Below are positions 44,921-57,305 of a stretch of 64,000 nt of DNA, piece by piece. The first letter of the stretch is position 1. The number at the start of each line of letters is the position of its first letter. Below the pieces are notes generated by a model. That model had not been told where the DNA came from, searched no databases, and saw only the letters and a program-made list of their open reading frames with translations. The DNA lies in the NCBI GenBank assembly GCA_026315105.1, contig CM048745.1, forward strand, positions 285,925,747-285,989,746, given 5' to 3'. Made by a program: the position numbers and the translations under genes. Source of the DNA: Locusta migratoria. Lineage: Eukaryota > Arthropoda > Insecta > Orthoptera > Acrididae.

Positions 44921-45540
44921 GTGGAGACCCTCCACGCTCGCACTAGCATGGTGCCCAACTCAATAGTTCTACTGTCACCTCTGCATGTGTTAATGTTTTT
45001 AATGTGGGAGTCACAGGAGCGGGTACTGTGATGTGTGCCGTACGTGTGGGTAAGGTTACCCATTAATACGGTCCATCTGGATGATATAAGTGGTCGACAG
45101 CTTTTGAAACAAGAGCGGTTTTAAGGGCAGAGGGAAAAAAGTGCCAAGGCAAGTGCCAAGGGAAAAAAACCTCTGCGATAGTCAGGAGCGGATTCTTGCT
45201 ATCTGCGACAGATCATGCAAGGGTGTGGTTATGTTAGTTTTGGGTATCGTGCAATCTCGGTACCATTTTCATTGCGTGTTTGTCATAAGTTTGTCAATCC
45301 TGTTTGATGAGTCGCCCCTCTGCAGCTGGAACTGACACCATACCAACGCTCACTTCAGTGAGCTTTTCAAATGTCCACCCTGAGGCACAGAACAGCCAGC
45401 GCCATTGGTCCCTGCACTTACAAACTACCTGCTCGTAACATTTAGGGTATCAAGTGAGATATACAAACTGTACATATGATAACGTATTTTATTCAGATAT
45501 TCGTTACAATTGTTATTTGTGTCTGATACAGTACGATATT
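44918..45540. other. No gene seen; no first esterase exon identified
   Basis: No in-frame ATG with a GT donor of matching phase could be assigned here on the minus strand. Confidence 0.4.
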
Positions 45541-46745
45541 TTGCTATTGTTGTTGTTGTGGTCTTCAGTCCGGAGACTGGTTTGATGCAGCTCTGCACAA
45601 TACCCTATCCTGAGCAAGCCTCTTCAACTCCAAAAAAGAACGGCAGCCTACATCTGCTGAATCTGCTTACTGTATCAATGTCTTGGTCTTCCTTTGCGAT
45701 TTACACCCCACACACTTCCCTCCAACTCTAAATTCACAATTCCTTGATCTCTAACAATGTGTCCTACCTTTTACTCAAAGTTTGCCAGAAATTCCTTTTC
45801 TACCCAATTTTGTTCAGTACCTCCTCATTAGTTACGCGATCCTCCCACCTAATCTTCAGCATTCTTCTATAGCACCACATTTCAAGAGCCTCTATCCTCT
45901 TCCTGTCCGCACTGTTTATCGTCCATCTTTAACCCCCATACAAGGCAACACTCCACACAAATACCTTCAGAAAGGACTTCCTTAGGCTTCAATCAATAAT
46001 CCATGTTAACAAATTTCTCTTTTTCAAGAACGCTTTTCTACCCATTGCGATTCTGCATTTTATATCCTCTGTACTGCGACCATCATTTGTTATTTTACCG
46101 CCCAAGTAACAAAACTCATCTACCTCCCTTATTGTTTCGTTACCCAATTCAATTCCTTCAGCATCACCTGATTTTCCTAGACTGCAAACCATTACCCTAG
46201 TTTTGTTCTTGTTTTATGTTCATCCTATATGAACCCTTCAGCACACTGTCCATTCCGTACAACTGCTCTTCCAGATCCTTTGCTGTCTCTGACAGAATTA
46301 CTATGTCGTCGGCAAAACGCAATGTTTTTAATTCTTCACCCTGAACTTTAATTCCTTCTCCAAATTTATCCTTGCTTTCCTATATAGCTTGCTCAATGTA
46401 CAAATTGAATAACGTTGGAGAAAGGCTACAACCCTGTCTTACTCCCTTCCCAACCACTGCATCCCTTTCATGCCCTTCAACTGTGACAACCCCTGCCTCG
46501 TTCTTGTACAAGTTGTAAATAACCTTACGCTCCCTGTATTTTACTCCTGCTTGTTTGAGTTTATTCCAATCAACATTGTCAAAAGCCTTCTCCAAATCTA
46601 CAAAAGCTAGATATGTAGGTTTGCCTTTTCCTAATCTACCTTCTAGGATAAGGTGTAAAAAGAGTATTGCCTCCCGTGTTCCTGCATTTCTCCTGAACCC
46701 AAAATGATCTTCCCCGAGGTCGGCTTTTACCAGCTTTTCCACCGT
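45541..46745 (-). mobile_element. RTE-like LINE 3' half, copy 1
   Basis: 46742-46380 encodes HFGFRRNAGTREAILFL, YLAFVDLEKAFDNVDW and GVRQGCSLSPTLFNLYIE. The YADD segment at about 46310 is interrupted. 46192-45989 encodes IREVDEFCYLGGKI, then IKCRIAMGRKAFLKKRNL. The 3' end CAGTCCGGAGACTGGTTTGA matches the copy at 59836. Confidence 0.9.
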
Positions 46746-46859
46746 TCTGTAAATAATAATTTTGCTGTATCAACTCTTTACTTGAGGTTTACATGGCGTT
46801 TACTTAAAACGAGGCACCGTGGGGATATACCATAATAGTGAGAAAGTCTTTCTCGTTGC

Positions 46860-47690
46860 CATCTAATATGGTCTGTGATCACCTCGAACGGCCAGTACAG
46901 CTGCACAACTGAGTGGCATGGAAAGTATGAGGTTATCAATCACATCTTGAGGCATATTAGGCCATTCTTCCATGAGTGTAATAATCAGCTCTGCAATCAG
47001 TGTGGGAGGAGCTGGTCTGGCTGCAATGCATCTGCCAAGTGCATCCCAGACATGCTCCATCGGGTTTCAGTTCGGCGGACAACCTGGCCCCTCCATTCGT
47101 TCAGTTCACCCATTTTCAAGGATGTTGCCCACCAGTGTAGCTCTGTGGGGACGAACGTTATCTTCCACCTGAATCTCGTCTCTATATTTCCTAGCAGTCA
47201 AAGCGCCATTCTGAACGACATAGATGTCCGTACGTCCGTCAAATGTTCGAATGTTTGTAAATCTAACGGACTTAAATGCGTAGTCATCAGTCCGTAGCTT
47301 ACAAACTGCTTAAACAAAGGTAAACTAACCTAAGAACAACACACACACCCATGCCCCAGGGAGGACTTAGAACCTCCGACGGCGAGCAACCACGCGCTCC
47401 GCAGCGAAGCGCTTTAGACCGCTCGGCTACTCCACCGCGGCGTACGTCCGTCAATAATAACTCCTGCGCACATGCATTCGTCCACCACCATGATAAAGTG
47501 ATGTTTCCTGCATATAAGCAGGATTGTTGCACATTCTTTCAAGACGAGTGAACGACGATTGTCCGGCTGAACACACAATATTTACTGGTCTGTGAAGAAG
47601 CCCGGCGCCATTCGTTACGACTACAATCCTCACGTTTCTCCGCCCAGTTTCCGCTGGCTAAACGGTGACGCCGATTTAACCCTTTGAGTC
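46860..47690 (-). mobile_element. Tc1-like transposon remnant, split by a SINE
   Basis: 46863-47225 minus gives DNVRPHRATLVGNIL (second Asp; the usual DNARPHRA) and NPMEHVWDALGRCI (third acidic residue Glu present), then NMPQDVIDNLILSMP. After the SINE, 47441-47690 minus continues upstream with CSAGQSSFTRLERMCNN. The N-terminal domain is absent. Confidence 0.82.
47243..47440 (-). repeat. SINE family B, copy 4, with perfect 14-bp target duplication
   Basis: CGTACGTCCGTCAA at 47229-47242 and 47441-47454. Full-length head and tail. Confidence 0.95.
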
Positions 47691-49600
47691 ACACAAACAC
47701 TTCTAGGCATTGAAATTTGGTTTTATCCTCATTTACTGCCTTACTGGGCCACATTACAATATTTTTTAAAAATTTCAATTTTTATAAAAAATATACAGAT
47801 GTATTTTCACTGTGAAACCACGATCACGCAAGGGATTTTTCAATGTCTTTCATAGAGTCCAATAATTTTTAATTTTTACATTTGTTATTACACAAATGTT
47901 ACATTTTCTTTCATATTTAATTCTTTTTTTCTTGTTTTTCTATTTTTTAACTGCACTGAAAAGATATTTTTCGCTTTCGTAAAATATCTAGGTACGTACA
48001 TTACATAGAGCGCTTCTTTTTGTATCTCATGATGTCCCAAAAATCAGTTCTTTCTCAGTTAGGCAAAATCCAACACAATCTCGTCCTATGTGGCTTCTCT
48101 TTTGAACTACAATTTGGACATCGTTTCGATTTGCTCTGAATGGGCAAAGACGATTCATTCAATTGTCTTTAGTCCATAGACGCTTTCATCCCAAAACCCT
48201 TTTTAGGGCTTTAGGGGGGTTTCACAGTGATTCACATATGCCACAAGGTTGATACGGACAGCAAGAGGTAGTTTCGCAGTGAAATCACTGTGAAGCAAAG
48301 CATGTGCGACGTCATATGCCGTCCACGCTTTTTTTCTATTTCAATATTCATTTCTACAGAAAGACGGTCGTTATATGGCATTGTCATACATTCCTTAGCT
48401 TCTTTGTATGGGCAATAAATTTACGAACGTTTATATGTTTTTGTGATTGTCGATTTCCGATGGCTGTGCACAACTGAAGATGAAGTTCTGTAAATTTCGT
48501 TGGATGGCTATAACGAGAAAGACGATTTTTTATTGTCTTCTGATAATTCTTCAGAAGACGGATTGACAGTGCAGTCTCACCTGACTAGAAGGAATGTAAC
48601 AGTATTTTTGTCCCATCTGCATTTACATCTAACGATCCCAAAGGAAGGTTAAAACTGCGAATCCCAACTAATGCAGGGGCCATTAATTTACTCTGAATTA
48701 CGATTTTATAATGAAGTAATAGGAATTATAAACAAAAACTTAGATACATACAGTATTGGAGGGAAATATGCAGTAGGTGTCACACTACAAGTGCTGTCAG
48801 ATAGAAGTCAGAATTACGCTTGAGGGGTTAATACGACACTGAAAAACGACCGTCCGTCTTCTTCCATATATTTTTTATAAAATTGTAATTTATTTTAAGT
48901 CGCTAGATTAGCTCCTTTCCTTAAGTGAGTAGCTGAAGAAATCAGAAAACTAAAAGTGCCACACCATGTTAGAGCAGTCCGTAACCTCTTAAAACAGTGT
49001 GCCCGTCTGCGGCTCAAATCCTGAGACTCGCCCTTCACTGGTGCCGCTGTTCCGTGATGTTCACTAAGTCGGAGAAAATTATTAACAGAAGCGAAAATAT
49101 TGAAGCAGGTTGTAAGCGTTGACTGAACAACTTCATCGAAAGGGAATTGCCGTCGAAATACAAGATTCTGGAATGAAGTCCCATTTCGATATACAGGTTT
49201 AAACGACCAGTATGTTTTTCAAAACAGCGCGCACATCACCACAGATTTTAGTTTCTGTCTGACCCATAATGACCATTAATTTACCTCACAGAAAACCACT
49301 GTCGAATGAGGCAAGAGCAGGAAAGCTTACCGTCCTGGGCCTCTCGTCGTTGGTGGCCTTAAAATCTCGAGAACATCAGGATGTGGAGGCCCCACAGGAC
49401 CTGTCCATTTTAAATCAGTTTTTAAAAAATGCAACAGTATGTAACCGTAGGCTTCCGCGGCCGCTGTCACATTCAATAAAATTATTCTGGGTGTACGGCA
49501 GCACTGTCAGTCTTTAAGAATCTGATCGACTTTTCGACCAGTGTTGCAACTGGCTTTCGTTTGGGTATTTGTCTGACTGCTGAAAGAGTGAATGTTTGGT
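47691..49600. other. No gene seen
   Basis: AT-rich. The 82-residue ORF at 49269 has no motif. A Cys-containing minus-strand stretch at 48050-48150 vaguely recalls a zinc cluster but is broken by stops. Confidence 0.4.
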
Positions 49601-49604
49601 TCTT

Positions 49605-49800
49605 TAGAGGGTGGGGCTCTTAAAACTGTTTTTCGGAATATCTGGAAAAAACACAAATCGGATTTAAAGAAAGTGGCAATAAAAGTTGTTCACCTCGAAG
49701 AGGGACATCCATTAACAAAAAGCTCGACTTTCCTGCACCATCCCCGGGGCGGGAGGGGGGTGGTCTGACATTGAAATCTTAAATAGGAATCCCTATAGTT
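49605..49800 (-). repeat. Interspersed repeat, inverted partner of 54895-55105
   Basis: Reverse complement shares TTAATGGATGTCC, CTTCGAG, ACAACTTTTATTGC, ACTTTCTTT and ATATTCCGAAAAACAGTTTT with 54895-55105. Confidence 0.8.
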
Positions 49801-50099
49801 TATTTCACATTTGCATTCTCCATGAAAATAAATTAAATTTTGTACGAAAAATTTTGTTCGATTCAGGATAGACGGCGCTGCATCCGGAAAAAATGGAAAT
49901 TTGTTGAAAATTCCTCAGAAACGGTAATATCTCAAACAAATATACATCTTATTAGGAAAATCAAAGTACACTTTTCGATCGAATGAATAGCTGATCATGC
50001 ACTCAGTCCGTGCTCAGACTGCTCATAGCACTTGAATGATTCGGACTGTACACACCTCTACGCAGTTGTTCCGCGCTGTTAACGATTGCAGGGAGTAGA

Positions 50100-50700
50100 T
50101 ATCATTTCCTCGTACTTTAAGGCTCATAGAAAATAATGTTGAAGGACATTAATGATAAATCTGAAGCATTGAATTAAAATTTATGAAGCGACCGGGAATC
50201 GAACCTGGACCTCTATACTTACCAGGCAGACGTCTTACCGCTTTTTTTTATTTCTTCGTTCTTCAAGTAGATCTATGATTTGCGGTCGTTTTTATTGGTC
50301 GTACTAGGTCGTTCGTTGATCATTTGGCTCAGCTTTTTTGTTACAGAGGACGTTCAACCCTCTGACCAGGCGCGCTGCCATCACTAGCAGTTAGGGTGCC
50401 CCGGGATAGTCTAATCACGATTTCCTTCACCTCACAAACTTCAATTCAGCTTCTGTGTTCCCATGAATTATTGCCACTACTGCCAAGGCTTTCCACGCAG
50501 CGGAATACCACCTCGGAAATTGGCGTATTGGAACATTCCTGTTTTAAGTTGATATAAATACCAATGTTATACGGAACACAGAAGCTGAATTAGTGTTTGT
50601 GACGCGAAGGAAATCGTGCTTAGACTATTCCGAGGCGCGTTAGTCGCTAGTGATGCGGTGGTCTAGTGGCAGTTCCACTTGGGACGCGCTGGTGTAAGAA
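50100..50700. repeat. Repeat with tRNA-like head, family E, copy 2, with internal foldback
   Basis: The minus strand 50250-50130 reads GGTAAGACGTCTGCCTGGTA, B box GGTTCGATTCCCGGTCGC, then AATTTTAATTCAATGCTTCA. 50235-50560 matches 43225-43560. Within it, 50405-50470 and 50570-50640 are inverted (CACGATTTCCTTC.., CAGCTTCTGTGTTCC). A second tRNA-like GGTGGTCTAGTGGCA lies at 50660. Confidence 0.7.
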
Positions 50701-50705
50701 AAGTG

Positions 50706-50904
50706 AGTCGGCCGCGGTGGCCGACGGGACTGATGCGCTCCAGTCACGGTCTGCACGGCCACTACGGTCGGGGGTTCGAATCCCTCCTCGGGCATGGATA
50801 TTTGTGCCGTCCTTAGTCTTAGCTAGTTCATAAGTAGTTTGTAAGCTTAGGGACTGATGACCCCGTAGTTAAGTCCCATAGACTATACAAACATTTGAAC
50901 ATTT
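50706..50904 (+). repeat. SINE family A abutting a LINE
   Basis: Full-length copy whose terminal AACATTTGAACATTTTGAA runs directly into the LINE coding region. No target duplication can be matched on both sides. Confidence 0.9.
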
Positions 50905-53900
50905 TGAAGACATTCATTTACGAGGCAGAAACCGACATCGTATTGTTACAAGAGGTGCTTATTACTGATTTGTACATACCTGGTTTTCAAACCTTTCTCA
51001 ACATAGTAGCGGAAGAAAGTTCAGGAACTGCAATCCTAACTCGTGAAGGTATACCGATAGAAATTATAGATAAATTCGTAATTGGAAGAGGCATTAGTAA
51101 GTAAAATAAATGATGTCACTGTTGTAAATGTATATGTCCCGTCAGGAAACTCTAACAAAGCCGAGAGAGTAACATTCTTCAAAGAAGATATTGTGTACCT
51201 ATTGCGAAAAAACCCACCCAACGTAATAATTGGCGGAGACTTTAACTGTGTCGTCAACAAAAAAGACCAAGTACCGAATTTTAAATACTCTAAAGAACTC
51301 CATAATTTAATTAGGAACATGCGTTACAAAGATGCCTGGGAAGTAAAATACTCCCCCCCCCCCCCCTGTGTTAAGTTTACATTCTTTACTGCCACGTCAT
51401 GCAGTCACAGTGACAGATTCTATGTATCAGACAACATTTGTGATCAAGTGCTTGCCGCTGAGGTCATTCCGACTTTTTGTTCTGATCACTGTGCTCTTTT
51501 GATGACAATCAGTCTTGCCAAACAGTCCACCAAACTCTACCGTAGTCAGTGGGCCTTAAACGTTGTACATCTACAAGATAACGATTTAGAAACTGTCATT
51601 GAGGAAACGTGGGCGACATGTTTAAAATCAATAACCAGATACAGAACGAAAACCGACTGGTGGGTTAAAGGTGAAAAAATAAAATTAAAACAAACTATGA
51701 AAACTTATAGTTATCAAAAACATAGGGGCCAAAAAAGAACAATTGAGTTTTATTATACAGTTTTGCGGGAACTACATGAGAAAACCACCGGAACTGAAAC
51801 GCACCTAGAACAAATTAAAAGAATAAAAGCTAAATTATTAAGTATCCCACGTCAACAGCTCAAGGGATTAAAAATCAAATGTAAAGCAAAATCTCTCCTA
51901 CGGGAAGAAGTAACATCAATGTATTATTTAATTAAGTATCAGTCTAATCGTCGACGAACATTCATTGAAGAACTAAAAACGGAAGACGGCAGGATACTCA
52001 TAAACCAAAGTGAAATAGTGCGCGAAATTCATCTACATTTATCTGCACTTTACTCCGAAGTGCAGACTGATGAGGCCTTGCAAACTGAATTTCTAAACTG
52101 TTTAACTGAAACTATCACCCCGGAAGAAAACAATTCTCTGTTTATTCCCTTTACAGAAGATGAAATACTCGACCTAGTGAAAACATCGCATCCAAATAAA
52201 TCAGCTGGCCCCGATAGCTTACCAAAAGAATTTTACGTGAAGTTTTGTCATATCTTAGGCCCCACATTTACAGAAACAGTAAGTGAAATCTTTCAGGGAG
52301 CTGATATACCATCAGAGATGAAAGAAGGTAAAATTGCTCTAATCCAGAAAAATAAAGGTCTCAAGAAAATAGACAACTTCCGTCCAATTATGCTAATGAA
52401 TTACGATTATAAGACGATAGCAAGTGCAGTCAAGGAGCGAATCACCCCGCTACTAAGGAAAATAGTAAAAAGCCACCAAACGAGCTTCCCTGGAAGAACG
52501 ATCATGTCCATAGTCTCTGAATACAGAGACCTCATTTCTATTGCTGCGGTTACAAATATCAGTTGCGCATTGTTATTCATAGACTTCTCTAAAGCATTTG
52601 ACCATATTAGCCACCAATATGTGGAATGTATACTCAAACAGCTAGGATTTAATCATGGAGCGGTGGGGATTCTACATAATATGACGAACGGACTATTGGC
52701 GAAAAATATTGCCAATGGTCAACTAAGCAAAGTGATTCGCATTAAAAGGGGCACTCCACAAGGGAGTCCATTATCAATGCTTTTGTATGTATTGTCTCTG
52801 GAACCTTTATTAGACGACTCAATGCGCATCTAACAGGTGTTAACACTTTCCGGAACGACTTTCACTACTAGAGCGTACGCAGACGACCTCGGAGTAGTAA
52901 TACGACACCTAGAAAAAATCAGAGGTGTAGAACACGAAATAGTGAAGTACTGCGGGGCCTCAGGAGCAAAGATCAGTGTTCAAAAGAGTAAACTCGTAAA
53001 TCTCAGGGGGTTTGAAGGAATAAACGAACAGTGGGCTAAACTTGTAGAAACTCACAAGACCTTAGGAGTCAGTTTCTGCAAATACCCCATGAAAATGGCC
53101 GCTGCAAATTGACGGGAAACTGCGAATGAAATACAAGGGGCTTTAAAAGAATTTGGATGGCGATCTGCGAATTTAATTCAAAGAGTTCAACTTGTAAATA
53201 TCTATATATTCTCAAAAGCTTATTACATTGCGCAAGTAATCCCAGCGCCTAAACTACGGGATACGCGGTTTATGAAACTTGCAAGCGGATTCGTATGGAG
53301 AGGGAATATTTTTAAAGTAAGAATCGACAATATAACGAAATCACGACTGGCGGGAGGTTTAGAACTCACAAACATCAATAGAAAAGCCACTGCACTTTAC
53401 ATGAAAAGAACGTTCGGCCAGAGAGCGTCCGACCCCCGACCAATTTAGGCAAACAAAATAACAACCTGAAACACATAAAGGATTTTTACCTCGAAATTAG
53501 TTATTTACAAAAAGGTACTTTACAAAGAAGCCACATTACATCAAGAGAAATACTCGACAAGTTGAAAAAATCGGAGTCACAAAATAAAGTAGAAATGCAA
53601 TGCCCAACCATCCAATGGCCGTCGGTCTGGTCAAATCCTAACCTGTGAATACACTCAGCCGATGTTACATCAACATGGTATAAAGAAGTAAATGACGTTG
53701 TTGCTACTAACAAAAACCTACATCGCATAAGGTGTTGCGATACATATATATGTTCTAAATGTGGCCTAATAGACACGCTCCTACACCGATTTACGTGTTG
53801 TGGGCATTCAAAAAATTGGAAATGGTCCGCACAGAACATAGCGCTCCTTACTAGAAGCGATGAGCGGTACTACATCCTCCTGAGACCAGACAAGAAATAT

Positions 53901-54110
53901 TTTCCGGACGAGAAAAATAGCAGTATTATGTGGCTTATGGGTCATTATATAAATTACATTGTCAATAGACATGGACCTGGCAACACAATAGATTTCAGGA
54001 TTTACATAGAGTAGGCGTATTGGAAGGCGAAAAAATTTCAAGACTACAAACACAAATTCGGAAACATGTTGGACATAGTTTTCGAGGAGGATGGAGTAGG
54101 ATAGTGGGGC
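50905..54110 (+). mobile_element. Tx1/L1-like non-LTR retrotransposon, long ORF2 remnant
   Basis: 50905-51104 starts inside the APE domain (ETDIVLLQEV). After a frameshift, 51082-52833 is open for 583 residues: NVYVPSGN, NVIIGGDFNCVV, SDRFYVSD and CSDHCALL (endonuclease), then NKSAGPDSLPKEFY, IDNFRPIMLMNYDYKT, LLFIDFSKAFDHIS and KRGTPQGSPLSMLLYVL (RT). A TAA at 52831 is the only break before TTRAYADDLGVV, so the catalytic YADD is intact in the same frame. A TGA at 53110 and further lesions follow; the C-terminal domain with CSKCGLIDTLLHR lies near 53750. A C run at 51353-51366 may have shifted length without breaking the frame. Confidence 0.9.
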
Positions 54111-54565
54111 AATAAAGTAGATGATGATGCGGTAACATAATGGAAAGAGAAACTTGATTCCAAAGGAACATTATCGTTTTAATTTTCTTCATTATTTTCT
54201 ACTTCTCAGAGGGAGAGGTTTTGTCAAAGTCTTAACATAATCTAAAAATATTATATTAAACGGGAGTATTTTGCATTTGCACTGCTTTAGGCGCTTATAG
54301 CCGCTACCTTCATTCTACAGGAAGAATGTTTTAATTTGCTGTTTCTTAATGGTATTCGCCGTTTACTCGTCGTTTCTTTGTGTAAAATTGTATTAATTTA
54401 ATGGAGAAGACGTTATTGGTTGTATTGGCACTGGCCACTCTGGCCGCACTGCCCTTCCCTCCTCAGAAGAGCTGTTTAGTTCAACTGGAGTATTTTGCGT
54501 TTGCACTGGTTTAGGCACTTATAGCCACTACGTTGATTCTACAGGAAGAATATACATAAATAAAA
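54111..54565. other. Probable LINE 3' UTR, with a duplicated segment
   Basis: About 54258-54320 and 54492-54552 share GGAGTATTTTGC.TTTGCACTG, TTTAGGC.CTTATAGCC and CTACAGGAAGAAT, an imperfect direct repeat about 230 bp apart. Confidence 0.6.
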
Positions 54566-54569
54566 AATT

Positions 54570-54700
54570 AAAAAGTGGTAAGACGTGTGCCTAGTAAGCA
54601 TGGAGGTCTGGATTCAATTCTCGGTCGCATCACAAATTTTAATTCAATGCTTCAGATTTATCATTAATGTCTTTGACATATTCGAGACGAAAACCCGTCT
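54570..54700 (+). repeat. Family E tRNA-like end, inverted partner of 50130-50250
   Basis: GGTAAGACGTGTGCCTAGTA, GGATTCAATTCTCGGTCGC and AATTTTAATTCAATGCTTCA mirror the left copy, so the SINE and the Tx1-like LINE lie between inverted ends. Confidence 0.8.
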
Positions 54701-54894
54701 CAGGGATTGTATATTTGCATTTACATTGATAATGTCGAAGGAATTCGTCAAAGGTATGTAGTTAGGAATGTTACTTTTGCAAGTGTCGCTGAAACTTGAG
54801 GTGTTAAACACAGACAAATATTCCGATGTTTATTTGTTCGAATTATGTAAGATCTTACACTTTCGCGTTCATTATTGTTAAACTGAAATTCTTC

Positions 54895-55105
54895 TGTGCT
54901 ATAAAAATAAGGGTACCTATTTAAAATTTCAAAGTCATCCCCCTGCCCCCAGTGGGTGATGCAATGGGCTTGGGTTTTATGTTAATGGATGTCCATCTTC
55001 GAGATGGACAACTTTTATTGCAACTTTCTTTTAATCCAATTTGTATTTCTCAAAATATTCCGAAAAACAGTTTTAAGTGTCTTACCCTGTGTAATAGTCC
55101 AAGTA
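54895..55105 (+). repeat. Interspersed repeat, inverted partner of 49605-49800
   Basis: Contains GTTAATGGATGTCCATCTTC and CCGAAAAACAGTTTTAAGTG. Confidence 0.8.
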
Positions 55106-56262
55106 GTGGTTTGAGGAGGAGGAGAAGGGTATATTGGGAATTATTTATTGTATTTCTAATATTTCACGCCTTTTTTGAAAATGGATATCTTTGATTGGTG
55201 TTTACAGGATTAATTTTCTGGCGATTGCTAGATGCATTATTTCGTCTCATTGGTAGAAATAGACGTCGTCAATTGGCGTTTGCAATGTTCCTTGTCATTG
55301 GCTGGAATTAGAGAGCATCTATAGGAAGAGAGTGACCATGGATGATACCGCTCCTGATTGGCTTTCAGCCCAGGACGCCTTGTTTTTACCAGATTTCGCG
55401 GGCTTTGCATGTGTGTGAATAGCTACGGTGCGCATTTCTGTATTGTGTTGTGTCTTAAAAGCTTCTGACAGCGACTTCACTGTACAGTTACGTACAGGTT
55501 GTATTTCGGTAGGCACTGCTCCACTTTTGCACGTCTTCTGTCGGTTATATTTACGAAAATTACTGTGTAGTTCGCCGTTCGTTGATGATAACCTTAGAAC
55601 GTCGCGGCAATTTTTAAGATTGTTTGTTGGTTTGAAGTGATTTACTGAGTATAACTAATAATGTGTGTTACATGACTACTAAGTACAGTCAAGAGAAATG
55701 CATTTTTGTTCCTCTGTTGGCTGTGAAAACTGAAGAAAATATTGTTATATGATGTTTGTGTTCGCAAGGAATGAGGGAATACGGGAACAGTGGGCGGTGA
55801 AAGTTAACCGAGAAAGCGAGAACCGTAAAGGCGATTTATGGAAACCAACGAATTATTCCTGCCTGTGTAAAGTAAATCCGGTTTTGGGAGTCCGTGGAAA
55901 CTGGGTGAGTGAAGCGTAGGTACGGTCGCAGTTGTCCCCCAAGTGCCCGGCTCAGTTGATTTGCGCGCGCTGTCTTCTCGTAGCGTTTCGAATGCTGGCA
56001 GCTAGAATCGCTGCGATTAAAGAGACGTAAACTGCTGAATGAACTTGTTTTGTTGAATAGGTCTATAGACGCGGCTGAAGAGGCGCATAAAATCTAGCAA
56101 GGCAGAAAATATATGTGTACGAGCCAGTAAAGCTTTACTGAGGGAAAGAATCCGCCACATCCGATCTAGTCTTAACATAACCAACAAGAAACTAAGAACT
56201 GCATCTCTTCCTGGTAGAAAAAGTGGAAGAGTGGGAGAAGATCGTCAGGTTGACCGATCAAC
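55106..56262. other. No gene seen
   Basis: 55920-56000 is GC-richer (GCGCGCGCTG) but has no splice-bounded coding frame. Confidence 0.4.
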
Positions 56263-56278
56263 AAGCAACAAGGTCAAA

Positions 56279-56419
56279 TCTTCAAATGTTTGTAGAGCTT
56301 ATGGGACTTAACTACGGGGTCATCAGTCCCTAAACGTACAAACTACTTATGAACTAGCTAATCCTAAGGACGGCACAAATATCAATGCCCGAGGGGGGAT
56401 TCGAACCCCCGACCATAGT
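56279..56419 (-). repeat. SINE family A, 5'-truncated, with 16-bp target duplication
   Basis: Lacks the A-box half: it stops just beyond the B box. AAGCAACAAGGTCAAA (56263-56278) and AAGCAACAAGATCAAA (56420-56435) flank it with one mismatch, showing that the truncation happened at integration. Confidence 0.93.
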
Positions 56420-56880
56420 AAGCAACAAGATCAAACAACAATATTGTAGAGGCATGGAAATATTTGTTAATTTTAGTAGGCAACAAGTGAAGTTATATTG
56501 TGGTTTTCGCGAGTACATCTTCTAGCGGAAGAAAGCGGCAGAAGCAGAAGGTGTTGAAACAAGTCTGCTGATGGCAGTAACCCGGAAACTGGAAGGACGC
56601 GGTCGTCTCCCTGAGACCATTGACGGACGGTAGTCAGAGCCTCGGAGTTCAGTGTATGCAAGTGGGACATGCCTGAGAACACCTCAGCAGAAAAGCAGTA
56701 CCTATAGACGCTGTATTGGGCAGTGGGCGTTCGTTCGGTGATGCAGAACGCTGTGACGCGAACGTATCTACGCTGGATGTCGCTGCTGCGACCGAACAGG
56801 GCAGCACGCCACCAACAGCAGGCGTCGAAGTGAGGATCTTCAGCCGGTCGGCTCTGGAAGGTCGCCACTCTGCTCCTCCG

Positions 56881-57293
56881 CCGGCCGGGTGGCCGAGGGG
56901 ACTGAGGCGCTTCAGTCACGGTCTGCACGGCCACTACGGTCGGTGGTTCGAATCCCCCCTCGGGCATGGTTATTTGTGCCGTCCTAGTTCGTAAGTAGTT
57001 CATAAGTAGTTTGTAAGTTTAGGGACTGATGACCCCGTAGTTAAGTTCAAAATCTTCAAATGTTTGTTAAGCTTATGGGACTTAACTACGGGGTCATCAG
57101 TCCCTAAACTTACAAACTACTTATGAACTACTTACGAACTAGGACGGCACAAATATCCATGCCCGAGGGGGGACTCGAACCCCCGACCGTAGTGGCCGTG
57201 CTGACCGTGACTGGAGCGCCTCAGTCACCTCGGCCACCGCGGCCGGCCGTAGTTAAGTCCCATAAGCTTTACAAACATTTGAACATATTTGAA
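56881..57293 (+). repeat. SINE family A, outer copy, split by an inner SINE
   Basis: Head and body at 56881-57046, tail (CGTAGTTAAGTCCCATAAGC onward) at 57247-57293. The 12-bp target duplication TCTGCTCCTCCG is at 56869-56880 and 57294-57305. Confidence 0.95.
57047..57246 (-). repeat. SINE family A, inner copy inserted in the outer SINE
   Basis: Full-length, opposite orientation. The duplication CCGTAGTTAAGT (57035-57046 and 57247-57258) comes from the outer SINE tail. Confidence 0.95.
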
Positions 57294-57305
57294 TCTGCTC
57301 CTCCG

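Noticed and set aside
44519..44935. In-frame ATG followed by a Lys run as the esterase start
   Set aside because: The Lys codons come from the 47-nt A run, a retroinsertion relic; a clean splice acceptor just after it explains the exon better.
48050..48600. Possible piggyBac-like C-terminal Cys cluster and acidic N terminus
   Set aside because: Only a few Cys and acidic residues match, the frames contain stops, and no TTAA-flanked TIR was found.
49269..49517. 82-codon ORF
   Set aside because: No similarity to known families and no supporting signals.
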